Of a stretch of 64,000 bases of DNA, positions 35,806 to 46,988 are shown piece after piece. Both the position numbers and the translations under genes were made by a program. The notes under the pieces are model-generated. The model had not been told where the DNA came from, searched no databases, and saw nothing but the letters and a program-made list of their open reading frames with translations. Where the stretch lies: the NCBI RefSeq assembly GCF_014066305.1, contig NW_023501062.1, positions 238,501-302,500 of the forward strand, read 5' to 3'. Source of the DNA: Letharia columbiana. Taxonomy: Eukaryota > Ascomycota > Lecanoromycetes > Lecanorales > Parmeliaceae. How positions within the stretch are numbered: position 1 is the first letter of the stretch; every line of letters begins with the position of its first letter.

Positions 35806-36135
35806 ATTGGCGTGTTCCTTGATGTTTGTGATTGGATTATGATGGGGCCTGGCAGGACCAGGTAGCTTTTGTGAAGACTCACATCTCACCGACAATGAGT
35901 GTCAGTCAATAGCGAACGTACGAATAGCTACCTTATCGATGCTTCATTCGTCACTGGCGCTAAGAAATGATGAGTAAGATAAAACCAACCAATCAATCTG
36001 GCGACGGTTTGGCTTCCGCTAAGGTGCTTCAAGCCTCAATTCTCTGCTCTGAGTTCGTCTGTCCAATTCGTCTACAGCTTCATAATCGCCGAATGCACTA
36101 GAACTCGCTCCAATCCGATCGGAACAACTCGTCTC
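35806..36135. promoter_or_regulatory. Divergent promoter, Rab / ATP20
   Basis: 330 bp shared by the Rab4-like gene and the ATP synthase g gene. No specific element recognised. Confidence 0.4.
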
Positions 36136-37100
36136 ATGATGCCTGGCCATCTCTCATCTATGTCGACAGCTGCACCATCTCGCATAATGCTTCGGCACAC
36201 CCGTTTTATCGCACGCCAGACCACGAGGCGACATGCCTCAACCACAGAAGCGGCCAAAGACACGGCCACGAAATCCAAAGAGACAGCTTCAAATGCGACC
36301 TCGAAAGCTTCACAAGGCCTTTCAAGAGTGACTTCGTCTGCCGGACCAGCCGTGAGCGGTGCAGCACAAGGGGTCAGCAAAGCTATCGGCAACATTGGAG
36401 GACGGACAGGAAGGATGATATCTTTCGTGCAGTGTGAGTCAAAGCCTGCCAGTCGCTCGCAAGGTCGTTCTGCGAATCAATTGGGGCACCCAGAGCTCTA
36501 CCCACGCAAAACTGGACGATACATTCTGTGGACTACGGCACTGTTTCTCTATTATTTTGAACATTGATAGCCCTTAAGTTTCATGTTATCGCTTTGAAAA
36601 GCGCATCAGAAAAGGTTGCTGACTGGCGAAATCAGCAATGGTACCCCCTGCGATCTATTACTCTAAAGTTGGCTTTGAGCTCTCAAAGCTAGTCTTCAAG
36701 GGACAGAAGATGAACCCACCGTGAGTCTTCAGTCTTTTTTCTTCTTCTTCTCTTTCCCTGTCCTCAAACTTCGTAAGATGGCTGGTATTTGTATAGGTAG
36801 CTGATTGCTTGATTCAATGCCAGGGATCTCGCGGCGTTCCAAAGATACACTCAGCCGGTCATTAATGCCATCCGAAACCCCGCCGGCCTCCTCAATCACA
36901 CTACCGATACTGCCAGCACCATGTCCCCTGAGGGAATTTTGAGCCGGATCAGGAATGTCAACAGGCAACAATTGGTCTCAGCAGCGGTGATTGGGGCAGA
37001 GGTTTTAGGTTTCTTTACTGTGGGTGAAATGATTGGGAGAATGAAGCTGGTCGGCTACAGCGGAGATACTGAGCATCACGAGACCGCGACTTCAACATAG
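36136..37100 (+). CDS. ATP20: Mitochondrial F1Fo-ATP synthase subunit g
   Basis: Exons 36,136-36,433, 36,636-36,720 and 36,824-37,100 give 219 residues. Subunit g sits in the inner membrane and supports dimerisation of ATP synthase and cristae shape. The N-terminus is a basic, Ser/Thr-rich presequence (RIMLRHTRFIARQTTRRHAS), followed by an Ala/Ser/Thr-rich stretch. The core has PPAIYYSKVGFELSKLVFKGQKMNPP, the subunit-g signature, then FQRYTQPVINAIRNP and a single C-terminal membrane helix (LVSAAVIGAEVLGFFTVGEMIG) with a GxxxG-like face. Introns are unusually long for this window (202 and 103 nt). A Met eight codons inside could be the true start. Confidence 0.9.
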
Positions 37101-37580
37101 TTCGAATACTTTTCGCCATCAAGTATAATACGCTGCAGTCGCGAAGGGCAGGCGTGCTAGAAGGGTTCGCCGAGACGCTGGAAAAGATTCGGACTTCGGG
37201 GTCGCAAGTTCTTGCATCTGCACATACCATGTCGCTAGAGATGTTATCATGTACAACAGACCAAAAGCAATGAACTTTTGCGGAACAGAAAGAGAGATAG
37301 AGACTACATTCGTAGAACCATGGGACCCTGAAGAGCTTGGCAGAATACGTAAGATAGTGCCGCTTTTAGCTGGGTGACTGGGGTGACGCGACACCAGCAT
37401 GCCTGAACAGATTGATGCGGACTCTCTTCAAGCGACACCCCATCCATCACGTTAATCCACGAGCCGTGTGTTCACTCCAGATATGATCAGTATCTCCTTA
37501 TGAGACCAATCCGAAACATCTTCGTACACAGAACCGCAGCCTCCCACAAAGCAACATTCTTGGACTTCGTCTTTGGCATG

Positions 37581-37924
37581 TTAACAATTGTAGCTACTAA
37601 GGAAAATAGATTTGTGCTCTGCGCATCCCGAATCGTTCTCTTCAGTATGATCATTGTACTCATCTCTGCTTTCGAACCACGACCGGCACACGCTGCATCT
37701 CGTCCGCTCGTCACTGTCATCCGAGCGGGGACTCAGACTTCTTGGGCTGCTTAGGTCTGTGGCATAGTCATTGGCGTCATCGTAGTCGTAGGTGGAGGGG
37801 AAGGGGGGTGGGCTGTCGGTGCCACTGTCGCTTGAGGCTGTTCCAAGTCTAGTCCGCTGGCGTTAAGTATATAGAGGGAGCGTGGGAAGCTTACAAAGGC
37901 TGCTTGAATTACCCTCGTGAGCAT
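37581..37924 (-). CDS. Tentative small acidic CxxC protein
   Basis: Hand-built model: exon 37,924-37,895, a 38-nt intron (GTAAGC, CTTAAC branch, GCCAG) and exon 37,856-37,581 give 101 residues. After MLTRVIQAAF the protein is Ser/Pro/Asp rich (SSDSGTDSPPPFPSTYDYDD) and then has CSVCRSWFESRDEYNDH...CAEHK, which looks like a zinc-binding motif. Upstream in the same frame is another open CxxC text (TYCRFCGEERLDRKSS), so a longer gene with further 5' exons is possible. No family recognised. A plus-strand ORF (37,500-37,754) overlaps it but has a single hydrophobic patch and no intron support. Treat as a candidate only. Confidence 0.3.
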
Positions 37925-39575
37925 CACAGAGCTTTTTCTGTCCAACCGCTCCTCTCCACAGAATCTACAGTATGTATGAATCGTTGTTGATCTTGCGCAG
38001 ACAGTACTTGGCTTTCCAGGATCCCAACTCGCGTTAGTGTGCCCGCGACTCCTTCCACCACTTTGGCATTCTCCATGGGTAAGAGGGGCAAAACCCCAGG
38101 TGAGACGGCCGAAGATTAATACTGTAGTACCTCAGTATTTGCCAAATAAGCTTCCGCTTTGACTAAGGTTGAGATATATAGAAGATGTGAACGTAAAAGT
38201 CGCTTGGCAATAGTAGAGTTATTCTATTAGTACTGGATGCGCAAGGCCGAAACCGGTGAGTAGAGAGCAAACTATCAAGCTAGACAGGTATGGAATGTCA
38301 ACAGTAAAGGAACAACGGGAGAACAGGACGACAGGACCTACTGCGACGGATAAAAAAGCTGATCGCGTCTTGCCCAGCCTTGATCAATCTGCCCTCGAGC
38401 TCACTGAATTCCTCTTTACCTAAGACTCCTACTCGCTGCCGGAAAAGGATGCCTCGCAAGTAGATTGAAAGGAATGGGTGCAGGTCACTAGACGCAATGA
38501 GGTGTATTACGTTGCCGAAGCTGCAGTAAGTGACCTCGTGGCCCCCAAGTCCTCAAAGATAGGCCGATTGCAGCAGCCAATCTTTCAAGCTCTCTCGAGG
38601 ATCGCTTGCTTCATCCTCACAAGGGACTACCGTCTAAAATTTCCTCGTCCAGAGATTCTTCGACCTTGAAATCGTGACCGACAGGAATGCATTCCAAGAT
38701 GCTGCAAGAAGAAACGCGTGTCATGGCCTCTCGGCCGAATTTGCTATTGGGGTAGGAACCGATGTAGAAAGGCGAGACAAGATGGCGACGTGAGATTCCG
38801 CGAACGGCATCTCAATTCCGTGAAGGGTGGGAAATTCTTGAACGGCAGCATCCCACCCTGAAATGATGTCTATGCAGCCTCGTTTGTGAAATATCTTGAT
38901 TGCTTACTACTGCACAGATGCCCTGCAATACATTTTCATTGGACGAAGAGACGCAACAGTACAGCTCGGTCAAAGATTCAGCACAACATTCATTGATAAA
39001 AAGGGATATGTGGTAGAGAGACCGGATGATATGGATGTATTCGAGTAGCAATTTCCAAGTGACGCTTTTCTCTACTTTTATCCTCTCTTGCGTGTGGCTC
39101 GAATATTTCTCTGAGCAGTAGAGTATGGTCCGATACATAGCTTCTTGGATGCCCATATGAAGCTTGACAAACTAAGCATTAGATGGATCGAAACTATCAA
39201 AATATTGGTACTGTAATATCGAAAATATCGAAGATGATAACAGATTTCAGAGCGGGAATCAGCCTTCTGGGACTCTACTCTCTCAATCGATTTGATTTGC
39301 TACGGTGCGCTGGGCCTTGATCCGGATCACCCTGGCGCGTAGGTCACCCGGGTCGGATCACCGGTGGTGCCGCTTTAGCGTCTCCAGGCGGCGCTCACTC
39401 GAGGCCCAGTTTGGGGGTTAATATTGGGCAGTGTCATAACTGTGAAGCGAACAATATTCTTGCCCAAGTACGCTTTCACGCACAATTTACCGTGAGAGTC
39501 ATTCAAACAACCTTAGGATCCATGAGGCTGTCATGATACTGCATAACTCCAGTGCGCTTGCCCAAAGCTAAGACA
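37925..39575. other. Intergenic, no gene recognised
   Basis: About 1.65 kb upstream of ROK1. A GC-rich patch at 39,300-39,410 has two GGATCACC copies and palindromic GATCCGGATC. The 114-codon minus-strand ORF at 38,812-39,156 has no domain signal. The left end may hold 5' exons of the tentative CxxC gene. Confidence 0.45.
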
Positions 39576-41795
39576 ATGGATATGTTCAAGTTGTTAACAA
39601 GATCCTCAAATATACAAAAATCTGCTCCAGCTCCCAAAAAGTCCTCTAGCCGTCAGATCCCATCAGATGGATTTTCAGGTCATCCTTATCAAGATTCCGA
39701 GAATGGTGATGCCTTCTTCGGCAATGAGAAAGCCAAGAGTAGAGGCACAAAGCGGAAGAGAAGTGGGGTGGAGGAAAAGCATGACGATGAGCTCCTTGGG
39801 CAGTTGGATTTCTTCAGAGGTGGCGCTCGATCTCCGGTCTCGTCAGAGAAGCAGGCCATGGATAGTGAAAAAGGGGCTACCACCAGGAAACTAGACGTGC
39901 AGGATGCTCACATTACGAATCCTTTCATTCCAGACTTGAGTGAGGAAGAGGGTTGGCGAACCTTGAAGAGACACAAGCTCAAAGTTACCGTTCTGGGGGA
40001 CGCATCTGGAATCCAAAGTAGTCACCATGACGAACAAAAAGGGACAACTTCAGAGCCTGTGGGGAAGAAGAACGCACATCCTCAAATATCACCACAGCCT
40101 TTGACTTCGTTCATACAACTACGGAGTAAGTACGGCATTTCGAAAAAACTTGCAGGGAACTTGGACGCTCAAGGGTATACGGAGCCTAGTGAAGTTCAAA
40201 TGGGCAGCCTACCGCTCTTACTAGGGACGGACGAGGATCGTGGGCTGATATCACGACGGGATAAGAGGAGCGAGACAGAGCCAAGAGCTGACATTGATCT
40301 ACTCACAATTGCTCCAACTGGTAGCGGAAAGACCTTGGGTTTCTTGATACATGTACTGCAGGGATTGCTTGAAAGCCGGAAGGCTCAAAGGGAAACCAAG
40401 GCAGACAAGAGGTCAGAGCATAGGGTTCAGGCTTTGATAATTGCTCCCACTCATGAGCTCGCAGACCAGATTGTCAACGAGGGAAGAAAGCTCGCATCAG
40501 GTACTGGCATAAAGATCTCCGGGCTGAGGAAAGGCATGAGATTGCACCCGGAACTTGTGGGCTTGAAACATGGTGACACTACGCAGGGCGTGACGGACGA
40601 TACCTCCGGAGGACACACACATGACTTTCTGGTGAAGACGGATATTGTAGTCAGCACCCCCTTGTTGTTTTTGCATGCCATCTCAGCGAAACAGTCAGGC
40701 GCAGCTTCTCTCCCAGATATTCGTTTCCTCATCCTCGACGAAGCGGACGTTCTCCTTGATCCGCTTTTTCGAGAGCAGACACTCGGTATTTGGACCGCTT
40801 GCACTAACGCTTCTCTGCGTACCTCTCTCTGGTCTGCCACTATAGGTTCTTCCATCGAGTCACTAGCTCAGACCTTCATCCTCGACCGGCGGCGTAATCT
40901 GGGCCTAACGTCTTCATCGATTTCCCAACACTACATCGTTCGCCTTGTTGTCGGTCTCAAAGACTCTGCCATTCCTAATGTAGCCCACCGCCTCGTCTAC
41001 GCCGCATCCGAACAAGGTAAACTTCTCGCTCTGCGCCAGCTTCTACATCCTTCTGGAGCGCCAGCAGCCGCCATCCCGTCGTTGCAGCCACCATTTTTGG
41101 TCTTCACGCAGACAATACCAAGAGCCATAGCTCTCCACTCCGAGCTTCTCTACGACATCCCTTTCGAAGCAGGTGGCTCTTCACGTATAGCTGTTCTCCA
41201 CTCTAATCTCTCAGATTCCGCACGTGCAAACATCATGGCGGGTTTCCGCAAAGGCGAGATATGGATTCTCATCACCACGGACCTCTTGTCACGTGGAGTA
41301 GATTTCAGAGGCCTGAATGGGGTCGTCAATTACGATATCCCAAATACTGGTGCTTCCTACGTCCATCGCGTTGGCAGGACAGGGAGGCAAGGCAGAGAGG
41401 GTGGAGTAGCAGTCACCTTGTACACGAAGGAGGATATTCCTTATGTAAAAAACGTGGCTAATGTGATCGCTGCGAGTGAGAGGGCAAAGGAAAAACATAA
41501 CGTTGCTGATAACGAGGGAGAAGGCATGCAGAAGTGGCTGTTAGACGCACTCCCAAACGTTAGTAAGAAGACGAGAAAGGAAATGAAGAGGAAGGGGGTG
41601 GAAAGTAGGAGAGCGACTACCGAGGCCGCAGGGGGCAGAGGGGCGAGAAAGATGCGAATCAGCACGAAGAGCGGATATGATCGACGACTGGAGAACAAAA
41701 AGAAGGGAGTGGTAGACGGAAGCCGAAAGCGACTGGTACAGGAGGAGGAAGGAAGTAGGCTAGAAGATGAGGAGTGGGAAGGTATTGATGATTAG
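39576..41795 (+). CDS. ROK1: DEAD-box ATP-dependent RNA helicase Rok1
   Basis: An intronless gene; the ATG at 39,576 (MDMFKLLTRSSN) matches the Rok1 N-terminus and gives 739 residues. Rok1 (human DDX52) acts in the nucleolus in 18S rRNA maturation within the small-subunit processome. Motifs in order: Q-motif region YTEPSEVQMGSLPLLL, Walker A APTGSGKT, Ia APTHELADQ, II DEAD in FLILDEADVLLD, III SATIGSS, IV FTQT, V TTDLLSRGVDF, VI HRVGRTGRQGR. The N-terminal about 150 residues are disordered, and the C-terminal tail is Lys/Arg-rich (KKTRKEMKRKG) and ends acidic. Between Ia and II is a longer linker with a Thr/Gly-rich loop, common in fungal orthologues. Confidence 0.93.
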   Translation: MDMFKLLTRSSNIQKSAPAPKKSSSRQIPSDGFSGHPYQDSENGDAFFGNEKAKSRGTKRKRSGVEEKHDDELLGQLDFFRGGARSPVSSEKQAMDSEKGATTRKLDVQDAHITNPFIPDLSEEEGWRTLKRHKLKVTVLGDASGIQSSHHDEQKGTTSEPVGKKNAHPQISPQPLTSFIQLRSKYGISKKLAGNLDAQGYTEPSEVQMGSLPLLLGTDEDRGLISRRDKRSETEPRADIDLLTIAPTGSGKTLGFLIHVLQGLLESRKAQRETKADKRSEHRVQALIIAPTHELADQIVNEGRKLASGTGIKISGLRKGMRLHPELVGLKHGDTTQGVTDDTSGGHTHDFLVKTDIVVSTPLLFLHAISAKQSGAASLPDIRFLILDEADVLLDPLFREQTLGIWTACTNASLRTSLWSATIGSSIESLAQTFILDRRRNLGLTSSSISQHYIVRLVVGLKDSAIPNVAHRLVYAASEQGKLLALRQLLHPSGAPAAAIPSLQPPFLVFTQTIPRAIALHSELLYDIPFEAGGSSRIAVLHSNLSDSARANIMAGFRKGEIWILITTDLLSRGVDFRGLNGVVNYDIPNTGASYVHRVGRTGRQGREGGVAVTLYTKEDIPYVKNVANVIAASERAKEKHNVADNEGEGMQKWLLDALPNVSKKTRKEMKRKGVESRRATTEAAGGRGARKMRISTKSGYDRRLENKKKGVVDGSRKRLVQEEEGSRLEDEEWEGIDD

Positions 41796-42235
41796 ATACC
41801 CTACTCTGTGCTATGATCTTCGCAGTGTCTGATGTTCAATGACGAATTCACACGCCTGGCATTTGAATATCCTTGAAAGACGACGGAAGCGAGAAGGAGC
41901 CCGAACTATTGTGGTCGGCTACATGAAGTACAGATTGGGATTGTATGGTTCATTACGTGCGACAGCCTTTCCAATCAATATCCTAGGCTTAAGATACCTC
42001 GTCGAACTGTCAGAGAGAAGATGAAGAGCCGAAATTCTTGACCTCATCATGCATATAAACTTACGTGGGGCTAGTTCGTGTGACTAGAAAACTGATTGAT
42101 CATTCAAATCCCATTAAATGGCGCTTAATGCCGCTCAGCTCAAAACACTTGAATTACTCCCCAGCAGAAGACAGACTGTCCTCATCTCGCAAATAGACTC
42201 TAGTCCACCTACAGGAAAGAAATAACCGACCCAGG
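41796..42235. promoter_or_regulatory. Upstream region of the P450 gene
   Basis: 440 bp between tandem genes on the plus strand. Nothing specific recognised. Confidence 0.4.
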
Positions 42236-44126
42236 ATGGCATCTGTTTTGAATATGGGCGACTCATCCATATATATTGCTGTTCTTTTGGCCGTGGTGAG
42301 CACCATCAAATCTTCCTAAAGATATTGCTAGCTTATCAATGGCCTTTGTGTTGAGCCTATCGTCTATGCTTTCCTCAAAGGCTTATACAACGTATACTTC
42401 CATCCCCTATCCACATTTCCCGGTCCTAGACTGGCCGCGGCGACCAAGATCCCAATCGCCGTTGTCTCTTGGAACGGGACCTTGTCTCACTGGCTTAGAG
42501 ACCTTCATCAACGCTACTCCACTGACGTAGTACGCATATCTCCCGATGAGCTCTCCTTTATTTCCCCGTCAGCCTGGGAAGACTTGTGCGGCCATCGTCA
42601 GGGACGCCCCAGCTTTCCCAGGGACCTCAGGGTTTATGCCGGGGTAAATAGCATCCTTACTGCAAATGACGCTGACCACAATCGCATGCGCCGCCTTCTC
42701 AGTCATGCTTTCTCTAATACAGCACTGAAGGAACAGGAAGCCTTAATTCGAGTCCAAGTGGAAATCCTCATCAATGGTCTCAGGAAGCAGATTGAAGGGC
42801 CGTCCAAGGGAAAGGTGGATCTGTCCGATTGGTACCATTGGACCACATTCGATGTCATCGGCGACCTAGCTTTTGGAGAATCTTTCCATTGCTTGAGTGA
42901 CACAAATTATCATCCTTGGGTGGCAATGCTCATGTCTTATCTCAAATTCGTCGTCTTCCTCAGCGTCACGTTACGCTTTCCCCCATTGCAGAGACTGCTT
43001 CGTCTTTTCGTTTCCAACAAGGCGCTACAAGCCAGGGCCGATCATGATAGACTGGCCGCAGAGAAGGTGGAGCGAAGGATGAAGACCGCGACCACAAGGC
43101 CTGACTTCCTTTCCTACATCTTGGCTCACAACAACGAAAAAGGTCGCATGACAAGAGAAGAAATCCACGAGAATGTTGCAACTTTCATCTCCGCTGGTAG
43201 CGAGACGACGGCAGCTTCGTTGAACGGCATAACCTGGTTCTTACTGCAGAATCGTGATTGTTTGACAAGACTAAACGAGGAGATTCGAGCTGCTTTCAGG
43301 ACGAGAGACGAGATCAATGTCCAGAAGATAGGAGAATTGAAGTATCTTCAAGCAGTCGTGACAGAATCCTTCCGCATCTACCCCTCTGCTTTGGCCGGCC
43401 AGCCACGTCGAGCCCCAGGGGAGGGTGACACCGTCAGCGGTTACTGGGTCCCGGGTGGTGTAAGTAGCCTGTTCTCTGATTCGTCCATCCTTTGACGATA
43501 GGGCGAAGGTTGATATGAGCTAAAGTATAATTGGATGACCATGTTCCTTTTTTTACCATTTGCACAACTTTGAGCAGTAGCACGCCAGTTCAAGAAGATG
43601 AGAAAACAACCTCGTTCGATCACGCATCCTGCTAACGTATTGGTACAATGCAAAACACAGACCGGCATTCAAATCAACCAGTACGCAGCGTACCATTCCC
43701 ATCACAACTTTTCCAATCCCTCAGCTTTTGTCCCAGAACGCTGGCTTGGCGATCCTCGCTTCGACTCGGACAAAAAGGATGTCCTGCAGCCGTTCTCTGT
43801 AGGGGCGAGGAACTGTATTGGGAAGAAGTGAGTGTTACTAGCCATGTTAAAACGGTAGTTTTGAGGCCTCAACTGCAGTCTGGCTGGAGAAAGACATGCC
43901 GTGATTCAACGGCAGAGGGTCAATCCTGCTGTTGTAGTAAGAAACATGCTGACTGCTGGCCGGTTATAGCCTGGCAATGGCAGAGATCCGCCTGGTGATA
44001 GTTCGGATGTTGTGGGAGTTTGACATGGAGTTGTGTGCAGAGACTGGGTCGGATTGGGCAGAAAAGAAGGCATGGTTCACGTGGGACAAGAGACCTCTAT
44101 TCGTCAAATTGGCGGCTCGAACATGA
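42236..44126 (+). CDS. Cytochrome P450 monooxygenase (CYP65-like)
   Basis: Exons 42,236-42,295, 42,356-43,459, 43,661-43,827 and 43,970-44,126 give 495 residues. An N-terminal membrane anchor ([11 protein letters not shown]) precedes the hinge FPGPRLAAA. Conserved parts: DLAFGESF, I-helix AGSETT, K-helix ESFR, PERW, and the heme-binding [10 protein letters not shown]. The text around [14 protein letters not shown] is like fungal CYP65-type enzymes (isotrichodermin C-15 hydroxylase relatives), which oxidise secondary metabolites or xenobiotics; the substrate is unknown. No backbone synthase gene is next to it, so there is no evidence of a metabolite cluster. Introns 2 and 3 are long (201 and 142 nt) for this genome. 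Confidence 0.92.
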
Positions 44127-44539
44127 TGGACTAAGTCTCTAGAATTTCGAGTCTAGGTTTCCGAGTGGGCTTTCAATGTGGGATCGCGCAGGCTACAAGC
44201 CACGAATGTTCAAAATGATAATATGTGGGACTCTCAAATGGCTGTCCTCGTTGCCAGAGATCGGCTCAGGCAACATAGCCGCGTTTTGTTCTTTTGCATG
44301 GCACATGTCCTAAAGGACCTTCCGATGACCTGAGCCTTACCAGTCATCGTCCAGGCAAGTTGTGGAAACAAGTGGCAGTATGAAGCCGTTGAACACTACG
44401 ACTTTCCTGTCGATTTTGAGCATCAGCCCCAAGTCATTTGTCACTCATGGTCAAAGCTGCGCCAAAAGGAGCGTTACACAGCCCAGAAGAGTCTTTGTTG
44501 ATGCAGCTCTGTTCCAAGTCTTGGAGGATATGTACCCTT
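44127..44539. other. Intergenic, convergent P450 / amidase
   Basis: 413 bp between two 3' ends; nothing recognised. Confidence 0.4.
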
Positions 44540-46589
44540 TCAATTGTCACTTTTTCCGATATCTTGTCTGCTCTTAGCCAACTCCAACACATCAACCCAG
44601 TTCTCCGGCTTTCCCATTCTGTCTTCTCCGTTTTCCCACACCCACTGCTCCCCCACTCTCCCCCACTCTATCAACGAATCTTCCGCACCCCATTCTCCAA
44701 GGGCCATCAATCCCACCGGTATCTTACCCTCCCCTTCCTTCGCATCCACTCTGCCCACTGGAATCGAAATCGCTGGACATCCCGAGAAATTGGCCAGCCA
44801 GACATAAGTCATGCTCCTGACACTCATATTTGCATCACTGACGCCGGTTTTCAGGTCTGCCGCCCCACCAGAAATATGCCATCCTGCATTCGGCGTTGTG
44901 GGTGTTACAATTAAGAGACCGGGATGTTGTTCGAACAAGAAAGCAAGATGCTGCATCAGCAAATTACGCATCTTCTGAGCAATTAAGAAGTCCGAGGCAG
45001 GAGTCTGCTTGCCCACGGATATTAAAATTTTGTTGGCCGAGGTCAAGCCTGAGACACTGGGTACGCCTGTGCTTATTTCGCTAAGGATCGTCACGGCCTG
45101 GGCGAGTTGGCCCTCGGAAAGATAAGGAATCGTGATGTCTATGACTTTATAACCAGATGATTCGTAATGGGAAATGGCGGCATGACAGGCATTCAGCACG
45201 GAAGAATCAGCAAGGTCGAACCAAGGTTTACATATACCTATAACCCTATCTTGCCGGACGGATTTTGGGACAGGAACTGGGAACATTGACGATATGGAGT
45301 CTGAGGGATTAGGGATCGCCATGATACGGTAGGCATACTCGAGGTCCGCCATACTGGAGGCCATAGGACCGAGGACTCCGCATGACGGAGCAAGACTTGT
45401 AGTGGGAAATCCTGATACTCGACTATGACTGGGTTTGAGACCGTAGAGACCACAGTATGCGGATGGGTTACGAATGGAGCCGCCGCCGTCCGCACCTAGG
45501 CTTACAGGGAAGAGCCCAGCTGCCACGGTATACGCTGAGCCTCCGGACGAGCCACCAGTGTAGTAATGCGGATTATGAGGGTTCAGTGGGGTCCCCTTAG
45601 CTGGATTATTGTTTGTAGTATCTATGCCATCAGCGAATGCGGTACTCCAACAACGGAGGATATAAAAGGTTGAAGGGTCTTATGCCTACCAAGACCGAGC
45701 TCATGCATATTGAGCTTCCCTAGAATTACCACTCCTGCTTCCTCCCACTTTTGCACACACCAGCTTGTCACAGTTCCTTTCGTACTCGTAAAGTCCACGC
45801 CAGAGCCTAAACACTTAGAATAGCCTTGGAGATCGACCTCATCTGAACACCTGATCAATGATTACACTCTCAAAGGGGAAATAGGGTCTAAAGGACTATG
45901 TAGAAGTTTAAAGACCCATAGCGAAAACGAAGGGGAAAATGCCAATTATCACGGCAGAAAGGGAGGTTCTCACCCTTCACACCTACTGGTACGCCGTCAA
46001 ACAAGCCCAGCGCTTTGCCTGCTTTGTACCTTTGCGTAGACGCCTCAGCTGCAGCAATGACACGCTCCTTTTTTATTTCCAAGAATGCATCCCTGTGTTT
46101 AGGATGCTTGGAGATCAGATCAAGCAAAACCTCAGCAACCGCTGTGGGTGTCACATTGCCCGCTTCGTATGCGGAGTGGTAATCTTTAATGCTGTAATGA
46201 CGGTTTGTGCTTGTTAGATTTGGGTTATAAGACGAACTGAGAGCCTTGATTGATGCAGAAATGTCGGCATCAGACTTGTCTATTGGAACAACGGTCGGAT
46301 CACAGCGCGAATCGTAACCATCGAGATCCACGTTACGCAGGGCACTGAACCCAGCATTTCCCCACAGCAGAGTGGAGAGAAGACGGATGTTTGCAACACT
46401 TTCAGAGCGTTAACAGGGAACATGTCATTGTAGGAAACAATTGACGCACGCTGAACCTGCTACTGCCAGCGGAAGACCTCGCAATACGGGATTCGATCCT
46501 GGCGTGTTTGAGAATGGAATCTTGGGTCCTTCTCTGGCCTCAGGATAACCATAGTAGCCAGATTTAATATAAGCCAGATTTTCTGCCAT
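44540..46589 (-). CDS. Amidase (amidase-signature, GatA-like fold)
   Basis: Four exons (46,589-46,450; 46,398-45,974; 45,842-45,690; 45,621-44,540) give 599 residues. Amidase-signature enzymes hydrolyse carboxamides with a Lys-cisSer-Ser triad. Here the Lys lies in GVPVGVKDEVD, joined by the second splice, and the serines in GGSSGGSAYTVAAG, followed by GADGGGSIRNPSAYCGLYGLKPS. The N-terminal domain (MAENLAYIKSGYYGYP) contains a hydrophobic NIRLLSTLLWGNAGF stretch. The C-terminal part includes VTPTTPNAGW and a YVWLANFSGCPAISIPVG block. Family relatives act on acetamide, indoleacetamide or fatty amides; the substrate cannot be told. The second intron is 131 nt. Divergent from D-lactate dehydrogenase with 399 bp between starts. 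Confidence 0.92.
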
Positions 46590-46988
46590 TATGGTTATAG
46601 AAGGAGATATAGGTGAGCAGATGAATGTTAGCTTCAGCAGGACACAGACTCTAGAAGAGAGGAAATGGTGAGAGAAATAAAATAGTCTCTATGCTGTCTA
46701 CATCGGTGTGCCTGTAAAGGTTTTTATTGATTCAAGGAAGGCAGAGATTTGATGATTGCAGTGTTAGAATGAGCTGTAACGCTCAACCGGAGTAGGTACC
46801 TTGCCTAAGGTAGGTACTCTCCAAGTAGACTAGAAGGATTGCCAAGACCTGGAGCGGGAAAACGGGAAAACGGGGAAAACGACCCGCGAATGACCTTTTC
46901 GAAGCTTCCCCACCTTTGCTCTATGGAAAAAGCGTTATCCATAGCATTCCTTTTTCCTTTCCATTCTCTAGGTCATTATTCTATTACT
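46590..46988. promoter_or_regulatory. Divergent promoter, amidase / DLD1
   Basis: 399 bp. Contains an interrupted inverted repeat around 46,789-46,822 built on AGGTACCTT and AAGGTAGGT. Motifs of this TACCTTAGGTA type recur in the window (for example near 58,063). Function unknown. Confidence 0.4.

Noticed and set aside
38812..39156. 114-codon minus-strand ORF
   Set aside because: No domain, Cys/His-rich by composition only, and no splice or neighbour support.
42236..46589. Secondary metabolite cluster around the P450 and amidase
   Set aside because: No polyketide, peptide or terpene synthase and no cluster regulator is in the window; flanking genes are housekeeping.
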